A stretch of 64,000 bases of DNA from Parasponia andersonii (lineage: Eukaryota > Streptophyta > Magnoliopsida > Rosales > Cannabaceae): contig JXTB01000135.1 in assembly GCA_002914805.1 (NCBI GenBank), forward strand, positions 1-64,000, given 5' to 3'. The notes under the pieces were generated by a model. That model saw only the letters and a program-made list of their open reading frames with translations. It searched no databases and was not told the DNA's origin. Of the stretch, positions 35,301 through 46,023 are shown piece by piece (position 1 is the stretch's first letter; each line of letters begins with the position of its first letter). The translations under genes and the position numbers were made by a program.

Positions 35301-37289
35301 GATATAAGCTTCTGAGCATCTTCTTCACAGCCGGCAACAGGGAAACGACTAAAAGCAGTTATAAATTTATCCAGAGCTTGGAATGCCAAGTGTAGGACAG
35401 GTGGACGATCAAACTTGGAGAAATCACTCAGAAGAAAATCGCCAGGATTATTAATTGCTTCTCTTAATGGCTTAAATTTCAACACTTTCGGCTGTTTCAC
35501 TTGTGTAACAATACCGCCTCTCTCATAGGCACAAAAATTTGTGGTATCCTCCTCAAGAGTGAAAGAATAAGCCCTTGCATTTTTAATCTTTCTCGGCTTT
35601 CCATCATTCAGTTTTGTCATTCCCTGAACTTCGGAGAACACTACAAGGTCCCCATCCTGAAATTCAAGTCTTTCATCATCTACACATGATACTAGAGCAG
35701 GGTTGTCATTACTGATGGATGCAATAATACCCGTGTGAGGCTCCTCTCCATTAACATCCGAAACAGTGAACTCAGGTCCAAAATCACAAAATACAGAACC
35801 AAAAAGGCCTCTAACTTCAGATTTAATGAATGCAATGGCGGGCTGATGATTATGACAGTAATCATTGAACTCAATAGCTTTTTCAAGACTGATATCAGTG
35901 AATACAACAGCCTGGAAAACAACAAAATAAGTAGGTAAATGTGCAAACCGTTAACCCCAAAAGGCAAATACAAAAGAACCATAACTGGGCATGTACTTCT
36001 TCTCGCATCCCACGCAGGCACAATAGAACATGTTATAAACTTTTGTAACTTTGTACCTCTAGGCTAGAAACCTCTGCCCTACTAAGAAAATCCAATCTAA
36101 ACAAAACACAACAAAGCCATCCAGCAGTGTCCCAAAAAAAAAGTTGATAAATCAATGAGGTACGTAAAAGTAAAATACCTGAAAATCAGAAAGTTGTTCT
36201 TTCGTCAATTTTGTAGTCAAGCTTTGCACAACTACAACATTATTTAGCTCTTGCAACTTTTGAACAGAAGCAAGCGCTCTGTTCTTGCCTATATTGCTCT
36301 CAGAAAAGATAAAATTACCGGACAAATCCCATAGCTCCACCTTCCCTTCATCGTGCACAGTCACAGATTTTACACCAGCAAGAATGAGGTTCTTCGCTGC
36401 AAAACCGAAAGTACATTAAATCCTTCTATTATTGTTGCGAAAAAAAAAAAAGAAGACTTTCTTTTATTTCCCCCCCTTTATGGAAAATGCCAAGACTTGG
36501 AACTCGAGTATTAGATACTTCAATCAGAATTACCCTCGGCATCATCGTCCTCATTTTATTGAAAATGAACTAATTTTGAGGTGTAAAGGGGAATCTAAAA
36601 GCTATCCAATCCAGGTCATCAATAAAATGCCTAAAGAACTTAGCATTAAGCTCCCTAATATCTAGACCATGCTTCTTAATCCGTAATGGCCGTCAAAAGA
36701 AAGAAAATATAGAAACCCTCCATTACCAGAAATTTAAGGCATGTAAACAAAAAAGGGACTTCTTATTCATTTCCAAACCCTTTCCATTCACCATTATTTT
36801 CATTAAAGATTAGTAAAGTGGCCCCTAATTCCAACACTAACAGTCTGTCTTAAAATCAATAACATTACCAAGTACCAACTCTTTTTTCGAGCAAAAAATT
36901 ATAATCAAATCAAGAAAAGGGTCTATAAAGTTCGTACCAATCTCAGCACCAAGACCCTTCATCCCGGAGACAAGGACATTAGACGCGAAAAGCCTCCGCA
37001 TCGTGTCGCGGCCGTAGACCGCCAGCTGCCGGCTATGGAGATCCTCATCGATGTCATGAGCGTCAGCATCATGCCGAACCATGGTGAGCAAGTGTCCTCC
37101 TTTCCCCTTAGCACCGCTATCCCTACCGCTACTGCGGTTAAAATTACAGCTCTTTCTGCTTCTCACCGCTGATCCTGCGGCTCCGGCGATAGCAATCCGA
37201 CGCTTCTTAACGTTCAGTGAGTCTACGGTGGTGGAATCACTGTCTTCTTCTCCAATCTCTCCTTCCCAAGCTCTCTTTCTTGGGAGCAT
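32372..37289 (-). CDS. UBA1: Ubiquitin-activating enzyme E1, copy B
   Basis: This has the same function as copy A. Coding exons, 5' to 3', are 37289-36938, 36396-36179, 35911-35117, 34496-33628, 33523-33088 and 32968-32372, giving 1088 residues. Exons 2-6 have exactly the lengths of copy A (218, 795, 869, 436 and 597 bp), with all introns at identical positions and phases. The adenylation site, DDD and [12 protein letters not shown] are present, and the catalytic Cys is C663 in [19 protein letters not shown]. Only exon 1 differs in length (352 versus 391 bp): the N-terminal tail is shorter and basic instead of Asn-rich. There are no frameshifts or early stops, so this looks like a second working E1. 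The stop is TAA, not TGA as in copy A. Confidence 0.96.
34791..35086. mobile_element. Tourist-like MITE in intron 3 of E1 copy B, 296 bp
   Basis: The ends GGCTTCCGTTGGAACGCAGATTTTTAAGGGAAA and, reverse-complemented, GGCTCCGTTTGGAATTCGGATTTTTTGAGGGAAA are terminal inverted repeats. TAA flanks both sides (34788-34790 and 35087-35089), the 3-bp duplication of PIF/Harbinger elements. Copy A lacks it in the matching intron. Relatives lie at 11119-11386 and 50938-51155. Confidence 0.75.
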
Positions 37290-37593
37290 AAAATGCCTCA
37301 AGCTACTGAAAACGCCGCAAAACCTCATCATCAGTCACCAAAACCAGAAAACTAAAGATTAACAAGACTGTTCTAGCACCAAACAACAATCCTAAAACAA
37401 TCAGCACCATAGCTACTATTACAACTACTGTTATTAACCCTAACCTTAATTTGAGTATGATTCCAAGACAAAGATTCGAAGCAAAGAAAAAGAACAATCA
37501 CAAAGCAATCTTGATAAGAAATGAGAAACGTACCGATTAGGACTGTGCGAAGACGAAGATTGGAATCTGAGGAGGGAGGAAAAGAGAGTATTT

Positions 37594-37638
<45 letters not shown>

Positions 37639-37760
37639 AGAATTTTCAGAAGCTTCTTGATTGAGGAACAATTTTATGAACAGAGGAGGAACTGAGGTGG
37701 TAACTGAGATGGTTCATATGGCGAGGTTTTGTGGAGAAGAGAGGGGTATATATGGAATTC
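37290..37760 (-). promoter_or_regulatory. Leader intron, leader exon and core promoter of E1 copy B
   Basis: The leader intron goes from a GTACG donor at 37533 to an acceptor at about 37306, 16 nt before the ATG, as in copy A. CCATATATACCCC (minus, about 37743-37756) matches the TATA-like motif of copy A. Between them the presumed leader exon contains a (TA)n(TG)n microsatellite at about 37595-37640 that copy A lacks. The leader intron has only one clear ACCCTAA. Confidence 0.65.
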
Positions 37761-39010
37761 CAGGTTCAATATTTTCCCAAGGGTTTTGGGCTGCTGCGAA
37801 CGGGTGTTATTTTGAGAACAGTACCGTAGCGTTATTCCCCTCTTTTTAATTATTATTATCATTAAAGTGAATTATTAGATTTGATCCACTCAAAAAAAAA
37901 ATTATTAAATTTGATGGAAAGACCGAAAAAGACTTCTAGAGAATGAAAAATGGTTTTTTTGGAGGGAGATGAATTATGAGGTAGTTGGTACCACAGATTG
38001 TATTTTTTTTTTTTGGCTCAGAAAAAAAAAACTGCGGTAGTTGGTACGGTAAATTAAACAGGATACGGGCAATAGAGTGGATGCCATGTCATCGTATTAC
38101 AGTGCTTTTTTTTTTTTCTTGAAATAAATGTTTTGACGGTTACTTAAAAAAATAAAAATAAATAAATAAGGGTTTGGAATCAATTCTCTTTGAACAATAC
38201 TTTGGTTTTCACTGGCACCCTGGAATCAGGTTATAAATTCTAAACTCAAGTAATGAGTTTTCGACATGCTTGAATGACCAAGCCATGGTGAACATGTTGC
38301 ATTTCTTCTTCACTATTTTCTTTTTCTTTTTACAATTTTTTTCTAAAAGAAAATAATACTTCTCTTTATTTTATAAGTAATCTAAACATAAATACTATCA
38401 CTTCAATTAATTTAGCATAATGGAACTGAAGTCATTGTAGTCTTCCTACCAAAAAAAAAAAAATCATTTAAGTTTAATGTTTCTGTAATTTAAAATTAAG
38501 CTTTAATCTCTGAAAAAAAAAATTTGAATTTCAAAAAATTTGTACCTTGAGTTCATATTTTGACAAATTTGTCTCCTAAAAATTACGAATCCAAACCAAG
38601 AATATGATATTCTTGTTTCCAAATACTTTAAATATTTACCAGAAATATAAAAAGAAATAAATAAATAAAAGTGCTGAGAAACTGTTTTAAAAATCACTCA
38701 CCTCACATTCAACCTTCAAGGACGAACAGAGTTTGGCATCTCGAATGCCCAGGGAAGATTCTCAGGCCAAGGAACAAACGAGCTATCGTAGTACCTGGTA
38801 TTCTTTACGAACTTCTATTTTGTAATTTTAAACTCAGAAGCCGGGAATCCTTTTATTGCCTTTGAGAGAACAGAGCATCTAACTTCATAAATTGCGTTCG
38901 GGCATACAATAATTCTTAGTCATTTTTCTTTCTCTCACTCTCCCTTTTTCTTGTGAGAATTAATTAAAAATGTATGTTACATTTTTATTGAAGTAAGTAT
39001 ATATATATAT

Positions 39011-39219
39011 GGTTGTCAATCCATAGGTATTTTTTTTAACTTATTTTTAGGTATTTTTTTTTAGCTGTTAGATTTTCATCTAACGGTGATTCAATAATGA
39101 AATGCATGAAAAGATGTGCACTATTATGTTTTTTTATCTCTTAATTTTTAATATAAAAAATATGCATTTATTGGCCAAAATGATAAATGCATAAAAAAAA
39201 TATCTACTGAGTTCGTGCC
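39011..39219 (+). mobile_element. MITE family copy 4
   Basis: It starts GGTTGTCAATCCATAGGTATT immediately after a TA tract and ends CTACTGAGTTCGTGCC immediately before another (TATATATATACATATA). Inside are ATCTAACGGTGATTCAATAATGAAATGCATGAAAAGATG and AAAATATGCATTTATTGGCC. It lies inside TA-repeat DNA on both sides. Confidence 0.7.
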
Positions 39220-39506
39220 TATATATATATACATATATATATATATATGTATATATCTGTTTCTTCCTTAAAAAAGAAATACATTCTCAAGCCAAGAGTA
39301 TTGCAACTTAGATTTGTCTCTATAAAGAGAGTTAAGGTTGAAATAAATCACTCTATAAGCAAGTAAGGATAATTTGAGATTAGGGTTTCAATTAAATACT
39401 CTTTTTTTTTTTTCCTTTCTTGGTTATTCTATGTAATTCTTTTTTTCTACCTACTATTTTTAGGGTATGTATTAATGTGTAAACATTGATTGTGTATAAT
39501 TTATAG

Positions 39507-39711
39507 AGTTTGATATTTAGATTGTAGCCTAGGTTATTTGATAAAATGCATGTGTGATTTATGGAGCTTGATCTTTAGATTCAGCCTAGGTATTCGATAA
39601 AATGCCTAAGTGATTGTTGGGTTTGGACTGAAAACTTTTTTATTTTGGTTATTAGAATCATGGAGTTTGAGATTTAGATTACAGCACCTAGGTATTTGAT
39701 AAAATGCCTAT
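39507..39711 (+). repeat. Three-unit tandem repeat with GGAGTTTGA...CCTAGGTATTTGATAAAATGC core
   Basis: Units near 39507-39553, 39557-39613 and 39659-39711 each contain (G)GAG(T/C)TTGA(T/G)(A/C)TTTAGATT, then AGC...CCTAGGT, then (T)ATT(T/C)GATAAAATGC. Spacing is unequal because extra sequence separates units two and three. Confidence 0.75.
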
Positions 39712-40083
39712 GAGAAAAACTTACACGCTATTTGATATTTTAGCAGGAGCTTTTATAGAGTCTCATTGCTCAAATCTGGCAAGACAAAAATGGGTGAAGA
39801 TTCGTAATAGGGGCTATGGTTGTGAACTGAGTGTAGAAATCAAAATTAGTAAAATTGTAGACAACCCAAATAGCCTTTTATTTAGAAGTGCAAAGAGAAT
39901 ACATCATTTCTTTAAATGGTAGAAGGCAGAAAATAAGTAGAAATAAATAGGTTATTTCACGCACATACGCTAGTGAAGTGATAAAACGAGAATTATAATA
40001 GTAGAGGACCAATTAGTGAGAGGACTTTCCACAGATTTAGAAACTTGTACAATGTTATTTGTTGGCATTAGAAGCTAGTAATA

Positions 40084-40709
40084 TGTCACAATCTTAGCCT
40101 CAAACTAGATAATTGTGCGGTACTTAACATTATCTGTCATACTAAGTCAGTCTACCAATACTCAAGAAATGGATTTAGAGTAAGTTATGAGACAAAGTGG
40201 CAAAGGATAAGAGAGTTTGAGTGAATTAAAACTCTATATTACTTTTAGAATGCTTGCAACTCTCAAAAATGAGACTTGTGTACAAATGAACCCAATGGAT
40301 TCTTTATATAAGCAAAGCCTAAACCAACCAAGGGTTATGATCGTGTTAAGTGGCATAATCTTACAAAGAGTTTATAATCTTCCCAAATAAAATAGTAATA
40401 TCTACAAAGATATTTATATGGATAAATCTAGAATGAGTATGGCTTAGATCTTTCTAGGAGATTCATCTACCATCTTGGCTTTTCCAAGTCATTTTAGGAG
40501 CTTTTAGGATCGTCCCAACCTATCTAGCACTACATGGCTTTGTCTAGAGCTTTTTAGCATGACCAAAATCTCTCTTAATCATTCTAAAAGTGTCCATCAC
40601 GTTCTAAGGCATTCCTTTATTCTTTTGGATGAGTAGTATATATAGAGGATCTTAGAGCCATGAGCAATAACATTTTGATTTTGGAGAGCTAAATGAGCGG
40701 GGCGTAACA
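40084..40709 (-). repeat. 3' LTR of the chromovirus
   Basis: 626 bp, TGTCACA...CGTAACA on the plus strand, or TGTTACG...TGTGACA in element direction. It aligns over its length with 45372-46023, sharing for example CAAACTAGATAAT, AAATAAAATAGTAATATCTACAAA and GATGAG(T/C)AGTATATATAGA. The last run looks like the LTR TATA region. Confidence 0.9.
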
Positions 40710-40722
40710 CCCTCCCCCACTC
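40710..40722 (-). other. Polypurine tract of the chromovirus
   Basis: In element direction GAGTGGGGGAGGG directly precedes the 3' LTR start TGTTACG. This is the plus-strand primer site and fixes the LTR edge. Confidence 0.85.
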
Positions 40723-40779
40723 AAGTTCACGATGTCTCTGTCGGACCATAAACTTTGAACCACTCGATATGGTCTTTGA

Positions 40780-42117
40780 ATTGCCATAAGGCATCCTCAT
40801 ACTCCCATCTAGCCTCAGCTTTGAGCAAATTCTTCCATTTCACTAGGTATTCTTGATAATTAGGTACATCACATCAACGGATCAAGCGATAAACCAGAAT
40901 ACACTCCACCACCTCTTTATCAAAAAAGGTTACTACCGTAGTAGGAGCTCTTTTGGACTCGCCCATTGAAGGATCTTTCTTGTCTCCATGATAGGATTTT
41001 AGTATGCTAACATGAAAGACAGGAAAAATCTTTAACATGATAGGAAGTTGAAGCTTATAGGAGACTTTACCCGTACGCTTGAATACTGGAAATGGACCTT
41101 CATATTTGCGCACTAATCCTTTATGTACATTCCTCAAGGTTTTGAATAGTTAGGATAGCAATTTGACAAGGACTAAATCCTCTTTTTGGTACTCAACGTA
41201 CCTTCTCTTTTTGTTAGCTCATGTCTTCATTCTTTTAGAAGCTTTATTCAAGTAGGCCCTAGCCAACTCCGCTTGTTCATGCCATGCCTTAGTAAACTTG
41301 AATGCCGCTGGACTCTTCTCATTGTAACTTGTCGCTAAGGCATGTGGGTCATAGGATATTGACCCATAACTATGTCAAAGGGGCTTTTACCCGTGGACTC
41401 ATTTCTTTGGAGGTTAAAAGAAAATTAGGCTGCATAAAGTAATTTTGCACAATCCTTTTAGTTGGCACTCACAAAGTGTCTTAAGTATAACTCCAGCAAT
41501 GCGTTCACCTTCTCTATCTGGTCATCACTTTGGGGGTGAAAGCTAGTAAAAAAGTTCAAGTCCGAACCCATCAACTTGAAAAATTCTGTCCAAAACCTTC
41601 CAGTGAATCAGGGGTCACGATCACTTATAATATTTGTCGGGACCCCCCAAAGCTTCACAACATGCTTCGTGAAAATTCGTGCGGTCTTATTGGTGGGACA
41701 ATCGAATGAAGCAAGTATAAAGGTGGTATACTTGCTGAAGCAATCAACTACCACTATAACACTACCAAAGCCTTTTGACTTAGGTAGACTAGTGATAAAG
41801 TCCATAGATACACTCTCCCATGGCCTCTCAGGAATGGGAAGAGGTTCCAACAATCTGCCAGGTGATTATTGTTCTATCTTATCTTATTGGCACACAAGAC
41901 AAGTTCGTATATAGACCTCGACATCATCCCTTAGCTGAGGCCAATAATTGATAAGTTTGATAAAAGTAAGAGTGCGTTTCTGACTTGAGTGACCCACCTA
42001 TAAGGAATCATGACACTCTTTTATAAGCTCTTTTCTTAAGTTCCCTCACTTAGGCACATAGAGTTGGTTGCCTTTGGCGTAGAAAAGTCTGTTGCTCAAC
42101 CAAAAGCATCTCGTCTT
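40780..42117 (-). pseudogene. Chromovirus integrase and chromodomain
   Basis: The catalytic core is visible at 41608-41853 with [15 protein letters not shown] (first Asp) and NIISDRDP (second Asp). The C-terminal part at 40874-41137 has KLQLPIMLKIFPVFHVSILK. A stop after VECILVYRLIR is followed by PNYQEYLVKWKNLLKAEARWE (about 40800-40865), a chromodomain with the aromatic WK pattern. Several stops make it non-functional. Confidence 0.8.
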
Positions 42118-42633
42118 TCATTCCTTCACTAAGGGTAGCAGGCTCTGTACAAGAACATCGTATTCTATCATTTCCTTGATTTTCTCTATCAAAGTGTTAT
42201 CAGGCTTGCTTAAGGTGGTTAGCTCTGCCTTTCTACTTAGGGCATCCACCACTATATTGGCCTTCATAGGCTTGTATTCAAGCATACAGTCGAATTCTTC
42301 CAAGAAGTCTTGCCACCGAGCTTGCTTGGGACTCAACTTTTTCTAAGTCTGAAAGTAGCTTGTGGCTACGTTGTCAGTCATGATTGTAAAGTGAGTGCCC
42401 AACAAGTAGTGTCACCATACCCTTAGGCAATAGATGATGACAGTCATCTCTTTTTCTTGCACCGTATAGCGTCTCTTGGTGTCATTGAGCTTGCAGCTTT
42501 CATAAGCAATAGGACACTTTTCTTGCATTAGTACTCTGCTAATAGCAAAGTCAGAGGCATCCGTGTGAAGCTCATATGCCTTAGAGTGGCCAGGCAAGCA
42601 GAAAACTGGCTCTTCGCTTACCGCATTTTTCAA
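42118..42633 (-). pseudogene. Chromovirus RNase H region
   Basis: Two frames in the same register as the reverse transcriptase, interrupted by stops, encode the RNase H motifs: ELHTDASDFAISRVL with the catalytic Asp, then RRYTVQEKEMTVI with the Glu (42412-42633), and TKKLSPKQARWQDFLEEFD-like sequence ending in NIVVDALSRK (42118-42336). Confidence 0.8.
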
Positions 42634-42804
42634 GTCTTCGAATGAGACTTGACACTCAGGTGTCTACTCCCAAGACTTGTTCTTCTTAAGTAGGTTAGTA
42701 AGTGCCACTGCTCTTGCTGAGTAGGACTTAGTCAACTGCCTATAGTAGTTCACAAGTCTGAGGAAAGATCTCAATTCTGGCATCTTAGTAGGAGATGCCT
42801 ATTC

Positions 42805-43586
42805 TTAGATGGCTTGCACCTTAGCTTCATCCATCATAAGTTTCTCATCCTTTATCTTACACCCTAGGAACATCACTTCTTCTTGGGTGAATGAGCACTT
42901 CTCCTTCTTAATGAATAGTTGGTTCTCCCTTAAAACCACAAACACCTTCCTCAAATGTTCTAGGTACTCTTCCATGGTCTTGCTATAGATGACCATATCA
43001 TCAAGATAGACTACCACGAACCGATCGAGGTAGGAATGGAATAATTTATTCATGAGGGTACAAAAGGTAGCAGGTGCATTGGTAAGACCAAATGGCATGA
43101 CTAAGAACTCGTAAGCACCATACATTATCACGCACGTGATCTTGGGCTCATCTCTCTCTGCTATGCATACTTGGTAGTACCCCGAACACAGGTCAAACTT
43201 CGAGAAGTATCTAGCATTCCCAAGTTGATCGAATAAGTCAGCAATAAGTGGGAAGAGGTATTTATTCTTTACCGTTATCTTATTAAGAGTCCAGTAATCA
43301 ATACACATCCTTAGTAGCCATCTTTCTTCTCTTGGAACAATATCAGGGCACCGAAAGAAACTTTGGAGGGCCTCATGAAACCCGTATCAAGCAAGTCCTT
43401 TAGTTGTTTCCAGAGTTTCGCTAACTCCGGAGGGGTCATTCGATAGGGACTCATTGCAAGTAGCATTATGCCTAACTCAAGCTCGATTTGATGACCCACC
43501 TCCCTTTTAGGTGAAAGTTTCTTGGGCATGGCGTTAGGCATTATATCTTGGAATTCATCCAAGACAGCTTGCACCTCTATGGGCAA
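42805..43586 (-). pseudogene. Chromovirus reverse transcriptase, with frameshift
   Basis: The N-terminal part (43311-43586) ends in EKKDGY and a stop, and the next frame opens at once with MCIDYWTLNKIT, one frame away. The palm has FSKFDLCSGYYQV, FLVMPFGLTNAPATF and VVYLDDMVIYS, so the YLDD catalytic motif survives. The frameshift at about 43309 separates the fingers from the palm. Confidence 0.88.
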
Positions 43587-43592
43587 GTCACC

Positions 43593-44150
43593 TTAAGGTT
43601 CTAACTTTTCATCATCGTGCTCCTTTAGGATGGCCAAATAACTTTTCTCCTTCATTTTGAAGCCCTTCTTGAATTGACATGCAGAAAATACTTTGTTTTT
43701 CGCTTTCGTGAACCACTCCGTTGGTACCACATAAGCCTTTTCACCATCTATGATGCCTATAGAGTTGGCAAAAGGAACAGAAAATGCCTGCATTGTATCA
43801 AGGAACTCCAAACCAAGCACCACCACAAAGTTATCCATTGGCACCACTGATAAGTCAAGTTGGCCAGCCCATGCACCTAAGCTAGCCTTGACACCATGAG
43901 CAACCTCATGGATAGGGCGTGCTGCTGAATTTACTGCCTTGAGAAAGCCTTATCCATTGGATACCGACAAGCCCAACCACCTAGCTTCCTCAACAGAGAC
44001 GAAGTTGTGAGATGCATCCGTGTCAACCAAAGCTTTAGTGGTCTTGCCATTGATTGTTGTATCCACAAAGAGTAAGCCCTTAGCTTGTGACTTAGGGGCC
44101 GATTGTAAGGCGTTAAGGAGTTGCAAGAAATCAACACGTGCACCACTATT
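43593..44150 (-). pseudogene. Chromovirus aspartic protease region, broken
   Basis: Around 43995-44040 the minus strand encodes ALVDTDASHNFVS, where related elements have D-T/S-G-A-S/T-H; the catalytic-loop Gly is Asp here. The downstream frame 43593-43847 (LGLEFLDTM...) is the C-terminal protease part and ends at an in-frame stop before the reverse transcriptase. An inactive protease is likely. Confidence 0.75.
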
Positions 44151-44629
44151 TTCCCTATTACCTCTTCCTTGTCTTGGCTCAGAGGTGATTAAGGCATTGA
44201 GAGCTTTCTTCTTAGGATACTCAAGTGTCTAATGTGGTCCATCACAAAAAGAAGCACTTGACTTTTGGCATGGAAAAGTCACGATCTTCCTTTTCCTTAC
44301 CCTTGTCGTTGTGCTTGTAGGAAGAATTATCTTTGTTCCATTTTCCTCATTTTGTTTGCTCTCTCCCATTCTTTACTCTACCACTCTTCTTGTCTTTGGC
44401 CTTAGAATGGTCCTTGTTAGTAGAGTAATCAATAAAGCTCTCAGCTACAATATAACTTGGTCCAATTCTAAAGGTCATCCATGAATAAGAGCAGGGCATC
44501 TTTGTCTGAAGTGTTAAAGACTTCAAGCAAGAGTGTAGTAAACTCTTTCACGTAGTCTCTAATACTGCCAGATTGTTTGAGGCAGCGAAGACGACCTCTC
44601 GCCTCCTTATCGGCATTCTCGGAGAATAA

Positions 44630-45211
44630 TTATCTCTTTAGCTTTCTCTTGAAGTCATTAAAAGTGGCTATGGTGTATACCCTTCGTTGCATCTCCCCGT
44701 GTCTCTGCCTCCACCATAACATAGCGGTATCGGTTAAATATAAGGTAACATTACGAATTTTACCAGCATCATCCATCACACTGGTGGCCTCGAAGTATTG
44801 CTCGAGTCCTCGTAGAAAGTTCTCAACTTCCTGAGCATTTCGAGTACCATTGAAGGTCTTTAGTTTAGGCACCTCGATCTTTCTTGCCTCAATAGTTATT
44901 GTAGTGATCACCCTCATGGCCACCGCTTGCTTGCACAAAGCAAGATCGCCACACATCTCATTTAGTCTAAGTAAAACATTAGTGAGTTCTCTTTGGAAGA
45001 GATCTCGTACTTTGGCAATCTCCGATTGAAGGGACTCGTTGTCGTGCCTTAAATCAACTTCTAACCCACCAAGCGCATCTTTGATGCCGTTGTGGATCTC
45101 CGCATCCTCGGTCTCTAAACTGACACAACGGCCATCTAAATCGTCTACTCGCTCACTCAACGTGTCGAAGTTGGACTCTAGTCGGGACACTCTAGGCTCC
45201 GAGCTAGTCAC
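44630..45211 (-). pseudogene. Chromovirus gag, N-terminal half
   Basis: The 193-codon open frame begins with a coiled-coil-like stretch (SRLESNFDTLSERVDDLDG) and contains the conserved gag run VPKLKTFNGTRNAQEVENFL and AMLWWRQRH. It ends in KLKR and a stop where related gags continue towards the zinc knuckle, so it is truncated. Further gag-like sequence continues below 44630 in broken frames. Confidence 0.8.
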
Positions 45212-45356
45212 TACATCCCTCGACTTGCCACAGGTAGCACCCTTTTCCCTTCATCGCGCCCACATTTGGAAGCACTAACTTCGATGGGATCTGGAGTTGT
45301 TACCATGGTCTTCATATAGAGACAATGGAACCATCGAGATATAACGAGCAACCAAA

Positions 45357-45368
45357 GCTCGGATACTA
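45357..45368 (-). other. Primer binding site, degenerate tRNA-iMet type
   Basis: The minus strand reads TAGTATCCGAGC next to the 5' LTR, two mismatches from the TGGTATCAGAGC complementary to initiator tRNA-Met, and is followed by the common TTTGGTT context. Confidence 0.8.
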
Positions 45369-45371
45369 CGC

Positions 45372-46023
45372 TGTCACAACCCTAGCCTCAAACTAGATAA
45401 TCGTATGGCATTTAGCATAGTCCGTCGTATTTAGTCAACCTACCAACAATTAAGAAACAGACTTAGAGTAAGTTTGAGATAAGTGGCAAAGGATAAGAGA
45501 GTTTTAGTGAATGAAAGCTTTGTATTATTCTTAGAATACTTATAACTCTAAAAAATGGGACTTGTGTACAAATGAACCTAATAGGTCATTTATATAGACA
45601 AATCCTAAACTAACCAAGGGTTATGATTGTGCCAAGTAATATGATCTTAAAAAGGGTCTAGAATCTTCCCAAATAAAATAGTAATATCTACAAAAATATT
45701 TACATAGAAATCTAGAACAAGCATAGCCTAGATCCTTCTAGGAGGTTCACCCACCATTTTGTCTCTTCCAATTCATTCTAAGAACTTCTAGGATCGTCTC
45801 AACCCATATAGCACTATCCGACCTTGTCTAGAGCCTTCTAGGACTTAATAGCGCCATCTATAGTCTTTTAGAATGACCAAAACCTCTCTTGATCATTCTA
45901 AAAGTATCCACCATGTTCTAGGACCTTTCTCTATCTTTTTGGATGAGCAGTATATATAGAAGATTTTAGAGTCATGAACAGTAACGTTTAAATTTTGGGG
46001 AGCCAAATGAGCAAGTCGTAACA
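45372..46023 (-). repeat. 5' LTR of the chromovirus
   Basis: 652 bp and the partner of 40084-40709, slightly longer through a small insertion near 45841-45866. In element direction it starts TGTTACG and ends TGTGACA. Confidence 0.9.

Larger units (their letters stand above)
37761..40083. other. Intergenic DNA upstream of E1 copy B
   Basis: AT-rich and without a gene. It holds one member of the recurring MITE family (39011-39219), TA repeats around it, and a short three-unit tandem repeat at 39507-39711. The frame at 39704-39922 overlaps the last repeat unit and resembles no protein I know. Confidence 0.55.
40084..46023 (-). mobile_element. Decayed Ty3/gypsy chromovirus with two LTRs, 5.94 kb
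   Basis: In element direction: 5' LTR (46023-45372), degenerate initiator-Met primer site, gag, protease, reverse transcriptase, RNase H, integrase, chromodomain, polypurine tract, 3' LTR (40709-40084). The chromodomain-like segment places it among plant chromoviruses; the clade is not resolved. Several stops and at least one frameshift break the polyprotein. LTRs are clearly diverged, indicating an old insertion. The flanks TAATA (left) and CCTAG (right) do not match, so the target duplication has decayed or the ends recombined. Confidence 0.9.
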
